A model generated the notes under the pieces. It saw only the letters and a list, made by a program, of their open reading frames with translations. It ran no database searches and was not told the DNA's origin. Source: Diphasiastrum complanatum (lineage: Eukaryota; Streptophyta; Lycopodiopsida; Lycopodiales; Lycopodiaceae). Taken from it: DNA of 64,000 nucleotides. Position 1 is the stretch's first letter. Every line of letters begins with the position of its first letter. The stretch covers positions 64,851,393 through 64,915,392 of the forward strand of contig CM055094.1 in the NCBI GenBank assembly GCA_029204225.1. Direction: 5' to 3'. Shown here piece by piece: positions 39,437 through 51,051 of the stretch. Made by a program: the position numbers and the translations under genes.

Positions 39437-39658
39437 AAGGGATATCTCATTGGTGAGCTTATTGAGATTTGTTATGGACTCATGAGAGCTGGATTTATTA
39501 AGCTTGATATTCATGTTCACCTACTCTACTTCATGTTGGATGGAAACTTTGGAATCTATCTTTTGATTTATGATGGTGACATTGTTTTCACTAACCTTTG
39601 TGGAAATTTGAGATCAAGATTGGCATACAAAATCACCAAAGAAGAGGGCTACTGAGGA
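39437..39658 (+). pseudogene. Possible second copia RT piece
   Basis: The open frame continues after the break and reads LLYFMLDGNFGIYLLIYDGD, then IVFTN, which loosely resembles the copia RT stretch before and at the 'YLL.YVDDI.+TG' active site (YVDD would be YDGD). The match is weak and the call uncertain. Confidence 0.3.
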
Positions 39659-41540
39659 TTCAAATATAAAAGCTTGAGATGCATTGAAGGCATCAATGTT
39701 AGGAAGGAAAGAGTAAGAAAGAAGGCCATCTACTATCTTTTTCAATTCAACAAAAGTTTTCACGCACTTGAAACAAGTCCACTTCTCCTCAAAAGGATGG
39801 GGGGATGAATGGGAGACGGTTCTGGACGTAAGAGTGGCCAAAATAACTAAGAGCAGGGTTAACATAGGAGGAAAGGAGTAGAATGCTTGCAGGAAAAAGG
39901 CTGGGGGAGAGGGGGGGGGGGGGGGGGGGGGGGGGGGTTTCCCTTAAGAAGGGAAAGGAGACACCAAGCCATATTAGTGCGAGTGAGAAGCCATATGAGA
40001 CACCAAAGAGGACCACTGGTAACACAAAGATCTAGAGAATGAGAGACAAAGGAAGAAGCAAAACAATAGAGCAAGGAGGGCACTAACGTTGGACTATAGG
40101 GGAAGCATAGCAAGTCCGTGAAGAAGGAACCGAATAGAGCCAGAGGAAAAACTGACAAGGCTAAATCCCCTAACTGTGTTGACAAGGTAGATAGAAAGGG
40201 CCAAAACTCAACACCACAATAACCAAGCAGCGCAAAGTTCAAGAACTGAATTGAAAAACACAAGGTGAGAGCCTCTAAGCCCTACCCATCACCATAGAAA
40301 CCAAGCAACGCAAAGTTCAGGGACTATGTTGAAAAGATAAAGTAAGGGTTCTAAGTAAGGTCCCACAACAAAGTAGGATCAACTCCAAACTGACAACAGT
40401 TTCTCTTCCACCACACTTGCTAAGCAGGAACAGAACAAAAAATGCCTATGAGAATCGACACACAATCAAAGAAAAGCATAGGAAAACCACATGGAGCTGC
40501 AAGGGAATTCCTTAGGTGTCTTCTTGCTACACATTGTATGTGCACAATTTGCTACATTGGGATTGTTGCACAACTGTTCCAGCTATGCTCTACCCGCTCC
40601 ACATCTAGTTCGACCTAACAAGTGACCTAAGATTTTTTGTTATGGATTGACTCATAGGCTTGGGGGTGAGCTTGAATCAAGCCCTATAGTTGGGTTGATG
40701 ACTCGCATTTCCAAACCACTAGTACACTCATGTTTCGACTACTTGAAAAAAAAATGAAAAGTTCATGCCAACTTAATCTACACTGAATTTGATGCAAAGA
40801 TAGGACTTTATCTATGCTTATGATGCAAATCTTCTCACAAGTCCTTTTATGTCATGTAGAAGATACAAAGTAGTGTTGTTGTGTGCTTATTGAGTTGATT
40901 CGCACACATTTATTAGATATATATTTGTACACACCATTTTTTGAAAATTATGGGGTTAGAATACACCATGTACAATATTTGTATGCACTTTTTAGAGGTA
41001 CTTGGTGACACTACATGGCATATCATGCTTTCATGTCAGATGTAGACATAATGCTCCTCGCATCGCATGAAATATAAGGAAACACTGGATTGAGAGTATG
41101 CCACCAATGGGTAATAAATTCATGTCCACATGACAATTGTTTAATCCTAAAACATAAATTAGTTTCTCTCACCATTGCACTACATTGTCTTTATATCTCT
41201 CACAAGAAACTCTTAAGTAGATGTGGATTGATCGTTCTTTTTCAACTAGTCAAAGCCTTCTATAGTGGTACTCTCATAATCATGGACTTGAATGATACAA
41301 ATGACATCCCACACACAAATAACATTTTGATGGATCAACCAATTCCTTATCTAAGATGTCTTATATCTCGATGTTAGCATGCTAGACCTCATGAGCCATT
41401 GCCATATGAATTGGGCAAAGAAGTCATAAGAGCAAGTTGCACTTCTATTATTAGGAGCGCTGGACATGTTAAAAAATGTAGAACACCTTATCAGACAAAT
41501 CTCGGTTCTACTAACAAAGTGCATAGTTTAATTGAAAAAG
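39659..41540. other. No recognisable gene
   Basis: Apart from the poly-G run this stretch holds no motif. Minus frames at 39859-40263 are proline- and leucine-rich because of the homopolymer. Confidence 0.4.
39911..39937. repeat. Poly-G tract of 27 bp
   Basis: An uninterrupted run of G, preceded by CTGGGGGAGA and followed by TTTCCC. Such runs are rare in plant DNA and are prone to length errors in assembly. Confidence 0.95.
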
Positions 41541-42260
41541 GATGAGAAACGAACTTGAACTCAAAACATTTCTATTCGTGTTCAAACTCGAAAGATTCGC
41601 GAAATATATTCTTGTTGAAACTCGACAGATTCGCAAAACAGGTTCTTGTTGAAACTCGAAAGATTCGCAAACAGTATCTTGTCACGAAATATTTTGATTC
41701 TTGTTCAAGCTCAAAACTGTCAACTGTCACGAACAATTCGCGAAACACAAAGCTGTCGCAAAGAGACAAAGTGTCGTGAACAATTTGCGAAACACAAAGC
41801 TGTCGCGAAGAGACGAAGTGTCACGAACAAGTCACGAAGAGACAAACTGTCGCGAACAATCCGCGAATAGAAATAATTTGAGTATAAAAACAGAGCATTT
41901 ATTTGAATATCAATCATCTTAACAGTTAGATCTACTGTTACAGAATTAAAAGGCCAAAAGATCTGTCCTATAACAATATAAATACATGTGCACTACTCGT
42001 TGTAAACCCTCAATCAGAGACACAACAGAGAAACAAGGCAGCAAGAGATGTATATTGATGATTCAAATTCAGATTTATAAAAATTTGTTTTTGATCAAAG
42101 TTTCTCAATTTCTAATTGTCTAAAATTGTCTCTTAATTTTTGCATGCTTTATTCAATCAAGGTAAAAACTGTTCTATTAGTACATAGACCAGAAATAGAC
42201 CTGATTGAAGACATTGATATTAGTTTGATTTATTCAAACTTTCATCGTGTTCTCTGAGGA
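41541..42260 (+). repeat. Solo-LTR-like block with internal tandem repeats
   Basis: The U3-like part (41573-41875) is an array of about 35-bp units (…GTTGAAACTCGAAAGATTCG…) followed by about 47-bp units (…GTCGCGAAGAGACGAA…). Behind it lie a TATA-like AATATAAATAC (41975-41985) and a transcript-start-like region. The TTCGCGAA words are shared with the LTRs of element C and of the element at 36300. No internal coding region adjoins, which suggests a solo LTR, but its ends were not proven. Confidence 0.5.
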
Positions 42261-43569
42261 AGAATTATTACTATTTTTCCTACAAAAAAGACAAAGTATT
42301 TTGAGCTTCTTGGAGGATTATAGCCACATATATCAAGAATACAAAGAAAAATATCTCCATCTACTTATTGTTCCTTTCAGAAAATAGAGTGATGAGAATA
42401 TTCTTGCTCTTGAAAGTAATGCTATAAATCTCATTTGATATATACTATATTCAAAACCTTCTAGTGGCTATATTGAATTCTCAATAGAGTGATGACACAT
42501 TGTAGATGCTCATGTATGGATTCATACGGGATAGTCAATTTCTTTTTGTCACATTAAAATGTCAACTATTGTTGTCTATTCTTATCTATACCTCAAGAGA
42601 TGGTCTTCAAACTCTTAGCAATTAAACACTTTCTTGAAACACCATTTCCTAGCCACAAGATTTGTAGTGTGGGGGATAAGACTTTGGCTTGTGGCTTCAT
42701 GGGCTTTCCCGCATGGTTGTGTGGGAATATCTTGCCCCACTGTGGGGCATTGTTCATATTGGATGAAGTTTGAAGGTGGCCCCTATGCTTTCCCATGAAA
42801 TATGCCAAAATAGAATGATTAGAAATATTATTACTATCACCACAATGTCTAGAGTTTCAGTGAGAATGAGACAAATAGATTGGAGAATCAATTTACACTA
42901 TTGCAACAACTTTTGCACCATAGAATGCATAACATCCTAGAACTATGAGTGGCCTTGGAGAGAATTAAGCTGGTTATGGGTTTTTGACTAGAATACAAAT
43001 ACCGATTCATATTCCCTACTCTTGTCACCATTTCCATCATATTCTCCTCTTCTTCCCCACTTTCTTTTTTGTTGGCAAACATGGTATCCAAGTCCTCCAT
43101 ATAACTTACGTACGTCATATCAATGACGTCCTCTTACTAGCATGGTTTGTCTATCACTTATAGTATAGTTTTGTCCAACCTCCATAGATTACAACTTTTT
43201 GTACATGGTGACATTTGGTATCCCTTAGATTCACTTGGAAAGGAAATTCTACCAAACTTTTTAGATATTCATTTTTTACATAGTCAAATTACAATGCACA
43301 GAACAATAGCACCACCCACATGAGAACCTCCAAATTTATAAAATCCATGTCAATTCTGAGTATATCATTGACTTCAGAAGTCATATTCTTATCTCTTACT
43401 CAGTGCTTAGTAGGCATATTTCTTCCCTTTTGTCAAATCATGATTCTAGATTTGAGCCCAAGTGTGGATATAATACAAAAGATTAGATTTTTTTATCAAA
43501 AGTGCAGTGTGCATAGCCATGAACATTTTGGTTCTCCATTGTCATAGTCAATGTACATCATTATAGTCA
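42261..43569. other. No recognisable gene
   Basis: AT-rich; short frames on both strands without motifs. Confidence 0.4.
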
Positions 43570-44295
43570 TGAAGCTATTAAGAATCGTCAATCCTTGTTA
43601 ACCCCAAAAGATCTCACTCCTATGTCCACCACTTCCCATTTGCCATTTCCTCTTGACTCTATGAATGCTTTGACGCTATACCACACACCTACTATAATCT
43701 TGTCTACCTTTGTTAGAACCAAATCCATGAAATTAATTTTCTTCCTCAATAGACAAATTACGTTTCCCATCTTGAAAACTTTCTCCCATGGAAATTTTCT
43801 ACATTATCAATACATTTTCTGTCTCCTCCAAAACCTACATTTGCTCTTTTGAGCCTTGTTTCCTTATACATACCTTGTCAAAAATAGGACAATATTGTGA
43901 ACAAGGGCTTCACTTGGATCTTGATACCTATAAATCCCACCCTCCATAATCAGATAGCCTAGCCACCATAGCAAGGATTTTTTCACAAGACATCCAAATT
44001 TCACCTCAGAACATCAAGTTTGCTTTGGATGAGAAAGTATATTGTAGAAATAGGTTTTGAAGGAGCTAGAAATTATGTACACAATGCAAAAAATTTCTAA
44101 GGTGGGAAGGTGATTGGGTTGTTGAGGATGGAAATAGATTCTATGCATGTAGATTTGATCTTAACAATGGTAGTCAACTTATAGTAGGTGAGTGGTATAA
44201 CATTGAAGCATTGAAGAGGCAAGTGGGAATGGTAAAGGTGGGCATAGGAGTGAGATCTTTTAAGGTTAGCAAGGGTTGATTCATGACCATAAGGA
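43570..44295. repeat. Inverted repeat pair, about 150 bp arms
   Basis: The minus strand of 43575-43725 matches the plus strand of about 44140-44290 (for example …ATTATAGTAGGTGTGTGGTAT… versus …CTTATAGTAGGTGAGTGGTAT…, and GGAGTGAGATCTTTT in both). The arms are separated by about 420 bp. In addition 43912-44042 and 44318-44428 share direct similarity (GGATCTTGA…ACCTA…CCACC…AAGGATT…AGACATCCAAA…AACATCAAG). The minus arm has an open frame of 60 codons. The identity of the element is unknown. Confidence 0.6.
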
Positions 44296-44429
44296 TGAAC
44301 AAGAACTACATTCACTTCTGGATCTTGACACCTACACACCACTTAGCTGCCATATCAAGGATTATCCCAGAAGACATCCAAACTTCATCTATGGAACATC
44401 AAGTTTTTTTTGGATGAGAACGTGACATA

Positions 44430-44789
44430 TAGCTTCTACTTCTTTGGGCTTTTTGACTAAATGTTTATCATGATCATGCTACTTCATATACATACTTTGT
44501 AAGGTATCTCAAGATTTGAATCTTGTATGTCGATGTCCACCTGAATGGAATTGGACTATAAGCCTCAAGGTGAGAATAACAAGTGTGTGAACCACATTCC
44601 ATATTTTTTGTGTCACATCTTTTATGTAGATAAGTGGAATCAAATTCTTGACCTTGAGGAGAGTAATAAGGTCTTCACGAACGTACCATTGATTGGAGGA
44701 TAGTTAGATAACCATTAGGGAAACTTCGGACTCAATATGGGCCCTTTAAGAATGTAGAGAGAGAGCATCATTAGACTGTCCAACTTCAA
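44430..44789. other. No recognisable gene
   Basis: Sequence between the inverted repeat pair and the foldback element; nothing assignable. Confidence 0.35.
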
Positions 44790-45920
44790 TTTCGGGCAGC
44801 CACTTCTGACATAAACCAATTACACTAAAATTCAAAATGAAGTGGGTGGGAAACTCGAGGCCGTCCTTGCGCATATGTCATCGCGTCGCATCATGGCCTC
44901 TAGTAAAATAAGTGTAGCATCTCTTTACACCATTACGTAGATCATGAAAAAATGCACACTTTTGTTTTTGGATCACTTCAATCCGACACATGGTTAAAAA
45001 GTTATGGCAGTTTGAAGATTCATACCCTACCTGATATCAGAGCCGAGCGACCAATGACCTGTTCACATTGAATATAATGCTCTGGTCGCATGGCTGAGAT
45101 ATTGTAATGATCTGTTTACACCATTGCGTAGATCATGAAAAATTGCACACTTTTGCTTTTTGGATCACTTCCATCCAACGCACGATTAAAAAGTTACGGT
45201 AGTCTGAAGATTTATACCCTACCTGATATCGGAGCCGAGCGACCATGACTTGTTCTCATTGAACATAATACTTTGGTCGCACGGCTGAGATATCGGAGCC
45301 AAGCGACCCATGGCCTTTTCTCACTGAACATAATGCTCTGGTTGCGTGGCTGCGATATCGGAGCTGCACGACCAGAGCATTATGTTCAGTGAGAAGAGGC
45401 GCATGGGTCGCTCGGCTCCGATATCAAGGAGGGTATGAATCTTCAGATGGCCATAACTTTTTAACCGTGTGTCGGATTGAAGTGATCCAAAACGATAAAG
45501 TGTGCAATTTTTCATAATCTACGCAATGGTTAAACAGATGCTACAATATCTCAGCCACGTGAGCAGAGCATTATGTTCAGTGTGAACAGGTCATTGGTCG
45601 CTCGGCTCCGATATCAGGTAGGGTATGAATCTTCAAACTACCATAACTTTTTAACCGTGCGTCGGATTGAAGTGATCCAAAAAGAAAAAGTGTGCAATTT
45701 TTCATGATCTACGTAATGGTGTAAAGAAATGCTACACTTATTTTACTAAAAGAAATCTATTTTCCTCCTCCACATGTGCTCACTCCACCTGCCTTCCGAT
45801 GGTGAGGCACAACACGACACGACGCGACGACATATGCGTGAGGACATGGCCTCGGGTTTCCCACCCACTTCATTTTGAATTTCAGTGTGATTGGTTTATC
45901 TCAGAAGTGGCTGCCCGAAA
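44790..45920. mobile_element. Foldback element: 1.13-kb near-perfect inverted repeat
   Basis: The left end TTTCGGGCAGCCACTTCTG (44790) recurs inverted at the right end (…CAGAAGTGGCTGCCCGAAA, 45920). Almost the whole sequence folds back on itself around about 45357, with about 14 bp unpaired. Each arm holds two copies of a unit of about 170-190 bp that contains TGAAAAA(T)TGCACACTTT, GGATCACTTC, AAAAAGTTA(T/C)GG, CCTACCTGATATC and GAGCCGAGCGACC. The right arm has about 80 bp that the left arm lacks (around 45760-45840). There is no transposase and no clear target duplication. It would count as a foldback or long-TIR non-autonomous DNA transposon. Confidence 0.8.
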
Positions 45921-46055
45921 TGATGCCATGTGGAGTAGGCTACTTCCAATGAAGTAATCCAAAGAAAGCTAATTGCAAATACGTGTAGTTGAAAGAAGTG
46001 TTAGCATAGATGTGATTAGTAAAGTTGACCACGTCTACTAAATAGCTCATAGTTG

Positions 46056-46093
<38 letters not shown>

Positions 46094-47200
46094 GTCATTT
46101 TCCCCTTATTTAACATATATGTACTCTTATATATATGGCTTGTTAAAAGATTTTTGTCCTTGATAGTGGCTACCATATCTGTGATTCTCATTTACATTAG
46201 TATTCACTTATGCTAGATCTTTGTCATTTTCATATTTGGCTAATAGATCAATCAATGATGAAATTGAGAAAAAACATACTGTTTTAGGATGCTTTCATAT
46301 TCATGACATATGCTTGATGAATTTGATATTTTTTGACTTGTGTTCTTGTTTGGTTTCACCTTTCATGTTAAAATTTCATTGTTGACTTTGTTCATAATAT
46401 TGCTCATCTTTTTTCTGCTTGTAACACTTTCTGAAGTGTTCTCCCACCTCGAACGTAATTTGCTCTCTCTCTAGCTTACAAGCGGCTAAGAAGAAGGAAA
46501 AGATGAGATCGAGGTGCTTGCCCTTGCACACCTAGGTGTGCTAATGTCCGGTGGTTGTGCTGCTACAAGGGAATAGCCCTCCCTAGTAGCCTACTAATGT
46601 GTAGATGGGCTACCACCCATATCATATGCACATGATAGGTTACCTATCCTATGGATAATGGCATATAGTAAAGGGCTTATAAGGTGCTCCTTTGTGCTGC
46701 TTGTTAAGACAACCTCGTACTTGAAGACCTGAAAACCTAGTGCTTTGCACATTGGAATTGTTGGGGAAGCACATGAGTTCTCTTGAGCCTTTCAAGTTCG
46801 AGGGCTTATCTAGTGAATCCCACACACGAGTGACCACACTCAAAGCACAACCAAATTCCAACAGGGGCGTGCATTTTTCTAAATGTTGACTTGCCCAAGC
46901 CTACAGGCCGAATGTGTTTTCTTTTTGGGGTTTAATATTTATGATACCAGTAACCAAACCAGTCGATGGTGACGAAAGCTTACAAGCTTAGCAGCAATGA
47001 TCAATCGATCCATCGCCCAAAACGTTTGCCCCCAGCATTCAATTCTTCGTTACACACAAATAGATGATGATGATGAGGATGTTCAAGGTCAGTGTCCCTT
47101 CTTATTCATGATTTTACTGGTATTAATGCAATGAATCTGTCATCACAAAACTAAAATCATATATATAATAATACAGGGGCCAATAACGCCTTATTCAAGA
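45921..47200. other. Upstream flank of the SOSEKI gene
   Basis: It holds a (CT)17 tract and otherwise AT-rich sequence with no coding motif. The base composition changes to GC-rich near 47200. Confidence 0.35.
46059..46092. repeat. (CT)17 microsatellite
   Basis: A perfect CT tract of 34 bp. Confidence 0.95.
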
Positions 47201-48132
47201 CGCTCCCCGCGGCCCGCCATCGGCGGTGACACGTGTCGTGACGATGGAGCCACATGGGCTACCGGCGGTGAAGTTGGCCCCTGATTTAATTAAATCTGCT
47301 CGTCTCGTTCATTCAAAATTGAAGGCCCAAGCCCAAGCCCAAGCCCAAGCCAAAGGGAGGGGCTGTGCACTGTTGTACTTGCTACTTACAAAAGGACTGC
47401 TTCGTCTTTGTGTTATTCCAAGAGCCTGACTAGGGAAGGAGGAGGCGACCTGGCGACTCTCTCTCAGTCTCAGGCGAGCGTCTGTGTTGGTTTTTCATAT
47501 TTCTTGTGGCGCTGGTATGCAGTGACTGGGTATCTGTGAGTGTGAATGCGAGCCAGCGAGCGCGAGGGCGGGGCGAGCCTCGTTCTCTGACACCGGCAGG
47601 CAGCGAGCACTGGCTAGTTGGGCCACGCTGCTGTTCCCTTCGTACTCCTGATGGATCCTCGTCTTTTGCGCCTCTCCACGGTGGTGGTGGTGCATTGTGT
47701 TGTGCACAGTGCAGAGCACTGCGAGGTAATTTGGGCGAATACATGATACGGCTCACCGGCTGAATTTTGAGTTTTTGGAGTCCTGACAAATTTCGCGGAC
47801 CACTCTCTTCCTAGGCTAGACTAGTTTCAGTGCTTTGTCGCATTTCTTGTCTTTTGGGAATGTTAAATCTGGTCGAAAAGGAATCCTACAGCCTGGCCTG
47901 CTTCTGAGCAGTATCCATAAGCTTATCGTATAATATTTTTTAACCTTGTCATGTCATTCTCTTTGAAGCGCATTCCCACCTGCTTGTGACTTTCACTCGT
48001 TTTTCTCTTCTCTCTCGCTACAGGTGTGGTATTCAAGTTTTTGTTGTTTGATGTTTTTGGGCTTGCGTGATTAACATTGCGTCAGTCATTATTCGAGGCT
48101 TCGTTCCAAATCTAGGAGTGAAGGGATTCGAC
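47201..48132 (+). promoter_or_regulatory. CpG-rich promoter/5' UTR region of SOSEKI
   Basis: GC content rises sharply from 47200 to about 47760. A (GCCCAA)4 array at 47325-47352 contains GGCCCA, a word known from plant promoters (site II type). A splice donor GCGAG|GTAATT at 47725/47726 and a strong acceptor (long pyrimidine run, CTACAG) ending at 48023 would remove a 298-bp 5' UTR intron. The exon from 48024 has an in-frame TGA at 48049-48051, so translation must start downstream. The transcription start cannot be fixed. Confidence 0.5.
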
Positions 48133-51051
48133 ATGTTAGATCATCGGCTGGATCTTATTCATCAGGGAAGTTTCATGGGCGCCAAAACAGCCGATATGTG
48201 TAAAGTTCAAGTGATTTATTATCTGAACAGAGCTGGAAAGATGGAGCCTCCTCACATGATGGAGGTCCTGACTTCATCTCCCAATGTTCTTCGTTTGAAA
48301 GGTACAAATGATAACCTTGCACAGCTCTATCCATCAGAAGTTGAAATTTAAGTTTTCAATGTAGAGCTTGGTAATTCGTACTCAGAGCAAGCTCAGAATA
48401 AAGTTTGCACAATTGTATACATGAACAATATGAGATCAGATATTAAGTCGTTGTGTGTTCAGCCACTCATCTTACGATCCCAGCTATTTAAGAGCTGCTG
48501 TTTTGTATACGAAGGTCACTAATCGTCTGTAGTTGCAACTCTCAATTTTAGTCCAAAAAACGATCTCATCTCGCTTTGCGCTCACGATTTTGTACGTATG
48601 CTTTGTGACCAGATGTAAAAAGGCGGTTAAATTTTTTGCGAGGAAGTGGAATGTCAAATCTTTTCTCCTGGTCATACAAAAGGTAGCTGATTTTGTATGA
48701 CGTTAAGCGAGATTTGTCAATTTGTTGAAAGTAGGTAGGATGTCGCAAATGTAGTGGCCAAACCTGCAGCCGATTAAAGATAACGTTCTCATAAAAAGCC
48801 ACCTACACATGATCTCCTCGGAGAATATGGTTAATAAGTAAATTGTTCCGCGGATGCTATCGTTCTGCGATGCCTACCAAATCTTTGTCAAGTATGGTCA
48901 TCACGTTCGAAGCTTGTTAATATCACGGATGCCTTGGTAGTTGGGAGAAATAAGTCTTGCAGGATAAATTTGAAATGGGCACAATGTATCCCGACTGAGC
49001 TACCGAAAACTATAACCCGGCATTCATTTAGTCGCTACTTTTATGTTGGATGTTGTTTCAGAGGGTTACGTTACCTATATGTATTATGTTTATATGTATC
49101 CATGCAGAAATTACAGGAGCAAATATATTTGGCAAGATTTATCCGATGATGATGTGATTGATCCTGGTAACGGGGGCGAGTATATCCTGAAAGGATCTGA
49201 GATTCTTGATGACAATCAAGGTATATATGAAATTTCCATCGTCCTTTGCAGATTTGATATTCTTAGATGAAAACTATAATGCTTGTATCAAATCTGAAAC
49301 TTTTGCTGTACACTCATCTTACGTGACGGTAAAGCTTCTAACATCAAGCACATTCAGCATTTATGACGTTTATCCTGATCGTGAACTCTGTTACCTCGTC
49401 CTCCGTTACGATATTTTTTTCATTGCATTCTTTTGAAACTTTTAGCTCTTTTTTACTTTTGGTATGTGGATATGGTTCAAACAAAGTGTGGAATTATCGT
49501 TTCACATGCATCTTGAAGTTAAGGTATACCAGTTTCATTTATCTACAAAGATTTGTCTCAGGTTGTTCAAGTCAGAATATTTGAAAGTTCAAGTGTTTTC
49601 CCGCGGAAAAGACAACCTTCTGTTGACTCATTGATATAATACTTTGTTTCTTCACTGTATGTGTTCAGAAAAATCTCTAAAACCTGGTGTCAGCCAGCTC
49701 TCTGAATGTCGGAAGCAACTGGAAGTCCTACAGAGCAAATATCGAGGAGCAGAAATTTGGCTGAAACCTGAGTCTAGACGACTCGGTTACGATCACCTAA
49801 ACATCAGTAGTGAATCGAAAAGTGAGACAGAAGAAAAAAGTAGCTGTTCTCGAGGGCAAAGTTCTGGCAGTTGCATTAGTTACGATCAGAAAGAACACTC
49901 TATTCACAATGAGAATTTGAGCGACAACAAACCAGAGATAGAAATATGCGAAAAAAATGATCAGAGCAGCACTGGTTGCAAAGGATCGAGTTCAAGCGAA
50001 GATTCTGTTGTCTCTAGTCAATTCCATGATATCAAAGTCTACAAAATAAAACCTGTATCTGGGACGGCTGATTATAGCTGTGATGCTGCAACTCAAACAG
50101 AAAGGACTGCAAGACGTGCTTATAAAAATGCTGTACTCGAACAATCTACACCTTCTCCAGAAACGTCAACAGAGTTGAAGCAAACCGTAATTTCGAAAGA
50201 AGAAAAACTTCATGTCGCTAAATCTCCATATTCTAATGCTACAGCCGGGAAGACAGCGTCCCATCAAAACCAGGATCAACATCAAAAGAAGGACCAAATC
50301 AGAACGATCACTTCTAGAAAAGAGTCAATCTCAAATGTGAAACTCAAACAAAATGCTTCGTCTTGGGTTTTTCTCCATGTACTATCATGTGGTAGCGTCG
50401 ACACAAAATTGCAGAACAAGACACCAAATACAGAAGTGAAAACAAGCAACTATCAGGAGCTGGATGCTCGAAGTAGTTCTGAGGTTCAAGAGATGATGAC
50501 AGCTCAAGCTTCGCCTTCTCAAGAAGGAGAATCCTTCAAATTAATCAGCAGAAGTTCTTCATTTTCGAGCAGGTAGTGTAATTGTTGAGTACTACTTTGG
50601 GGTTTAATCATCACGCTGTGCTTTAATCGTGCTTTATAGAGCTCTGCTGGACATTAAGATCTTTGTGAGACATTTGAATAACTTGAGTATATTTTAAAGC
50701 ATATCCTCTACCTGGCTAATTTCGATGTAGCCAAATGCGTAGCCTGCGCTAGCTAAACCTTTTATAAGCTAGTTTTGACATTTTAAAGTATGGTATTTGC
50801 GTTTCAGATCAGCTACCAGTCTCGAGTTGCAAAGCAAACTTGACAGAAAGATTAAGGAAATCAGCTCCGTGGGAACTTCTGAATATAAACGTTACAGCAG
50901 CAAAGGCATAGGAGTCTACAACGGCTCAAAGGGCATAGGAGTCTCCACAATGCACGTCAAATCATCAAACTATCAAAAAGATCATGCTTATGTGCCCTGG
51001 ATTCATCAACAAAAGGAGGCAGCCTGCATAGAATACCGAGCCTGTATTTAG
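48133..51051 (+). CDS. SOSEKI-like protein (DUF966, DIX-like domain), five coding exons
   Basis: Coding exons 48133-48301, 48613-48682, 49108-49220, 49669-50572 and 50808-51051 join in phase through GT...AG introns to 499 residues. Residues about 22-120 form the SOSEKI DIX-like domain: [40 protein letters not shown], then [16 protein letters not shown] and [19 protein letters not shown] proteins polymerise through this domain and sit at cell edges, guiding oriented division and polarity in land plants. Further family signs are [13 protein letters not shown] (about 267-279) and FLHVLSCGS, placed like the family's 'LISCGS' block. The middle is serine-rich and disordered-looking. The start is the first ATG after an in-frame TGA; other in-frame ATGs follow at 48175 and 48196. 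The second exon is only 70 bp. No break is visible. The domain is recognisable but divergent (PPHMMEV where HPHFIEV is common). Confidence 0.87.

Noticed and set aside
47226-47429. Open frame with (Ala-Gln)n encoded by the GCCCAA array
   Set aside because: It lies in the likely promoter/5' UTR of SOSEKI, depends on a hexamer repeat and has no homologous motif.
47430-47789. Minus-strand frame antisense to the SOSEKI 5' region
   Set aside because: Explained by the GC-rich 5' UTR; no motif or conserved start.
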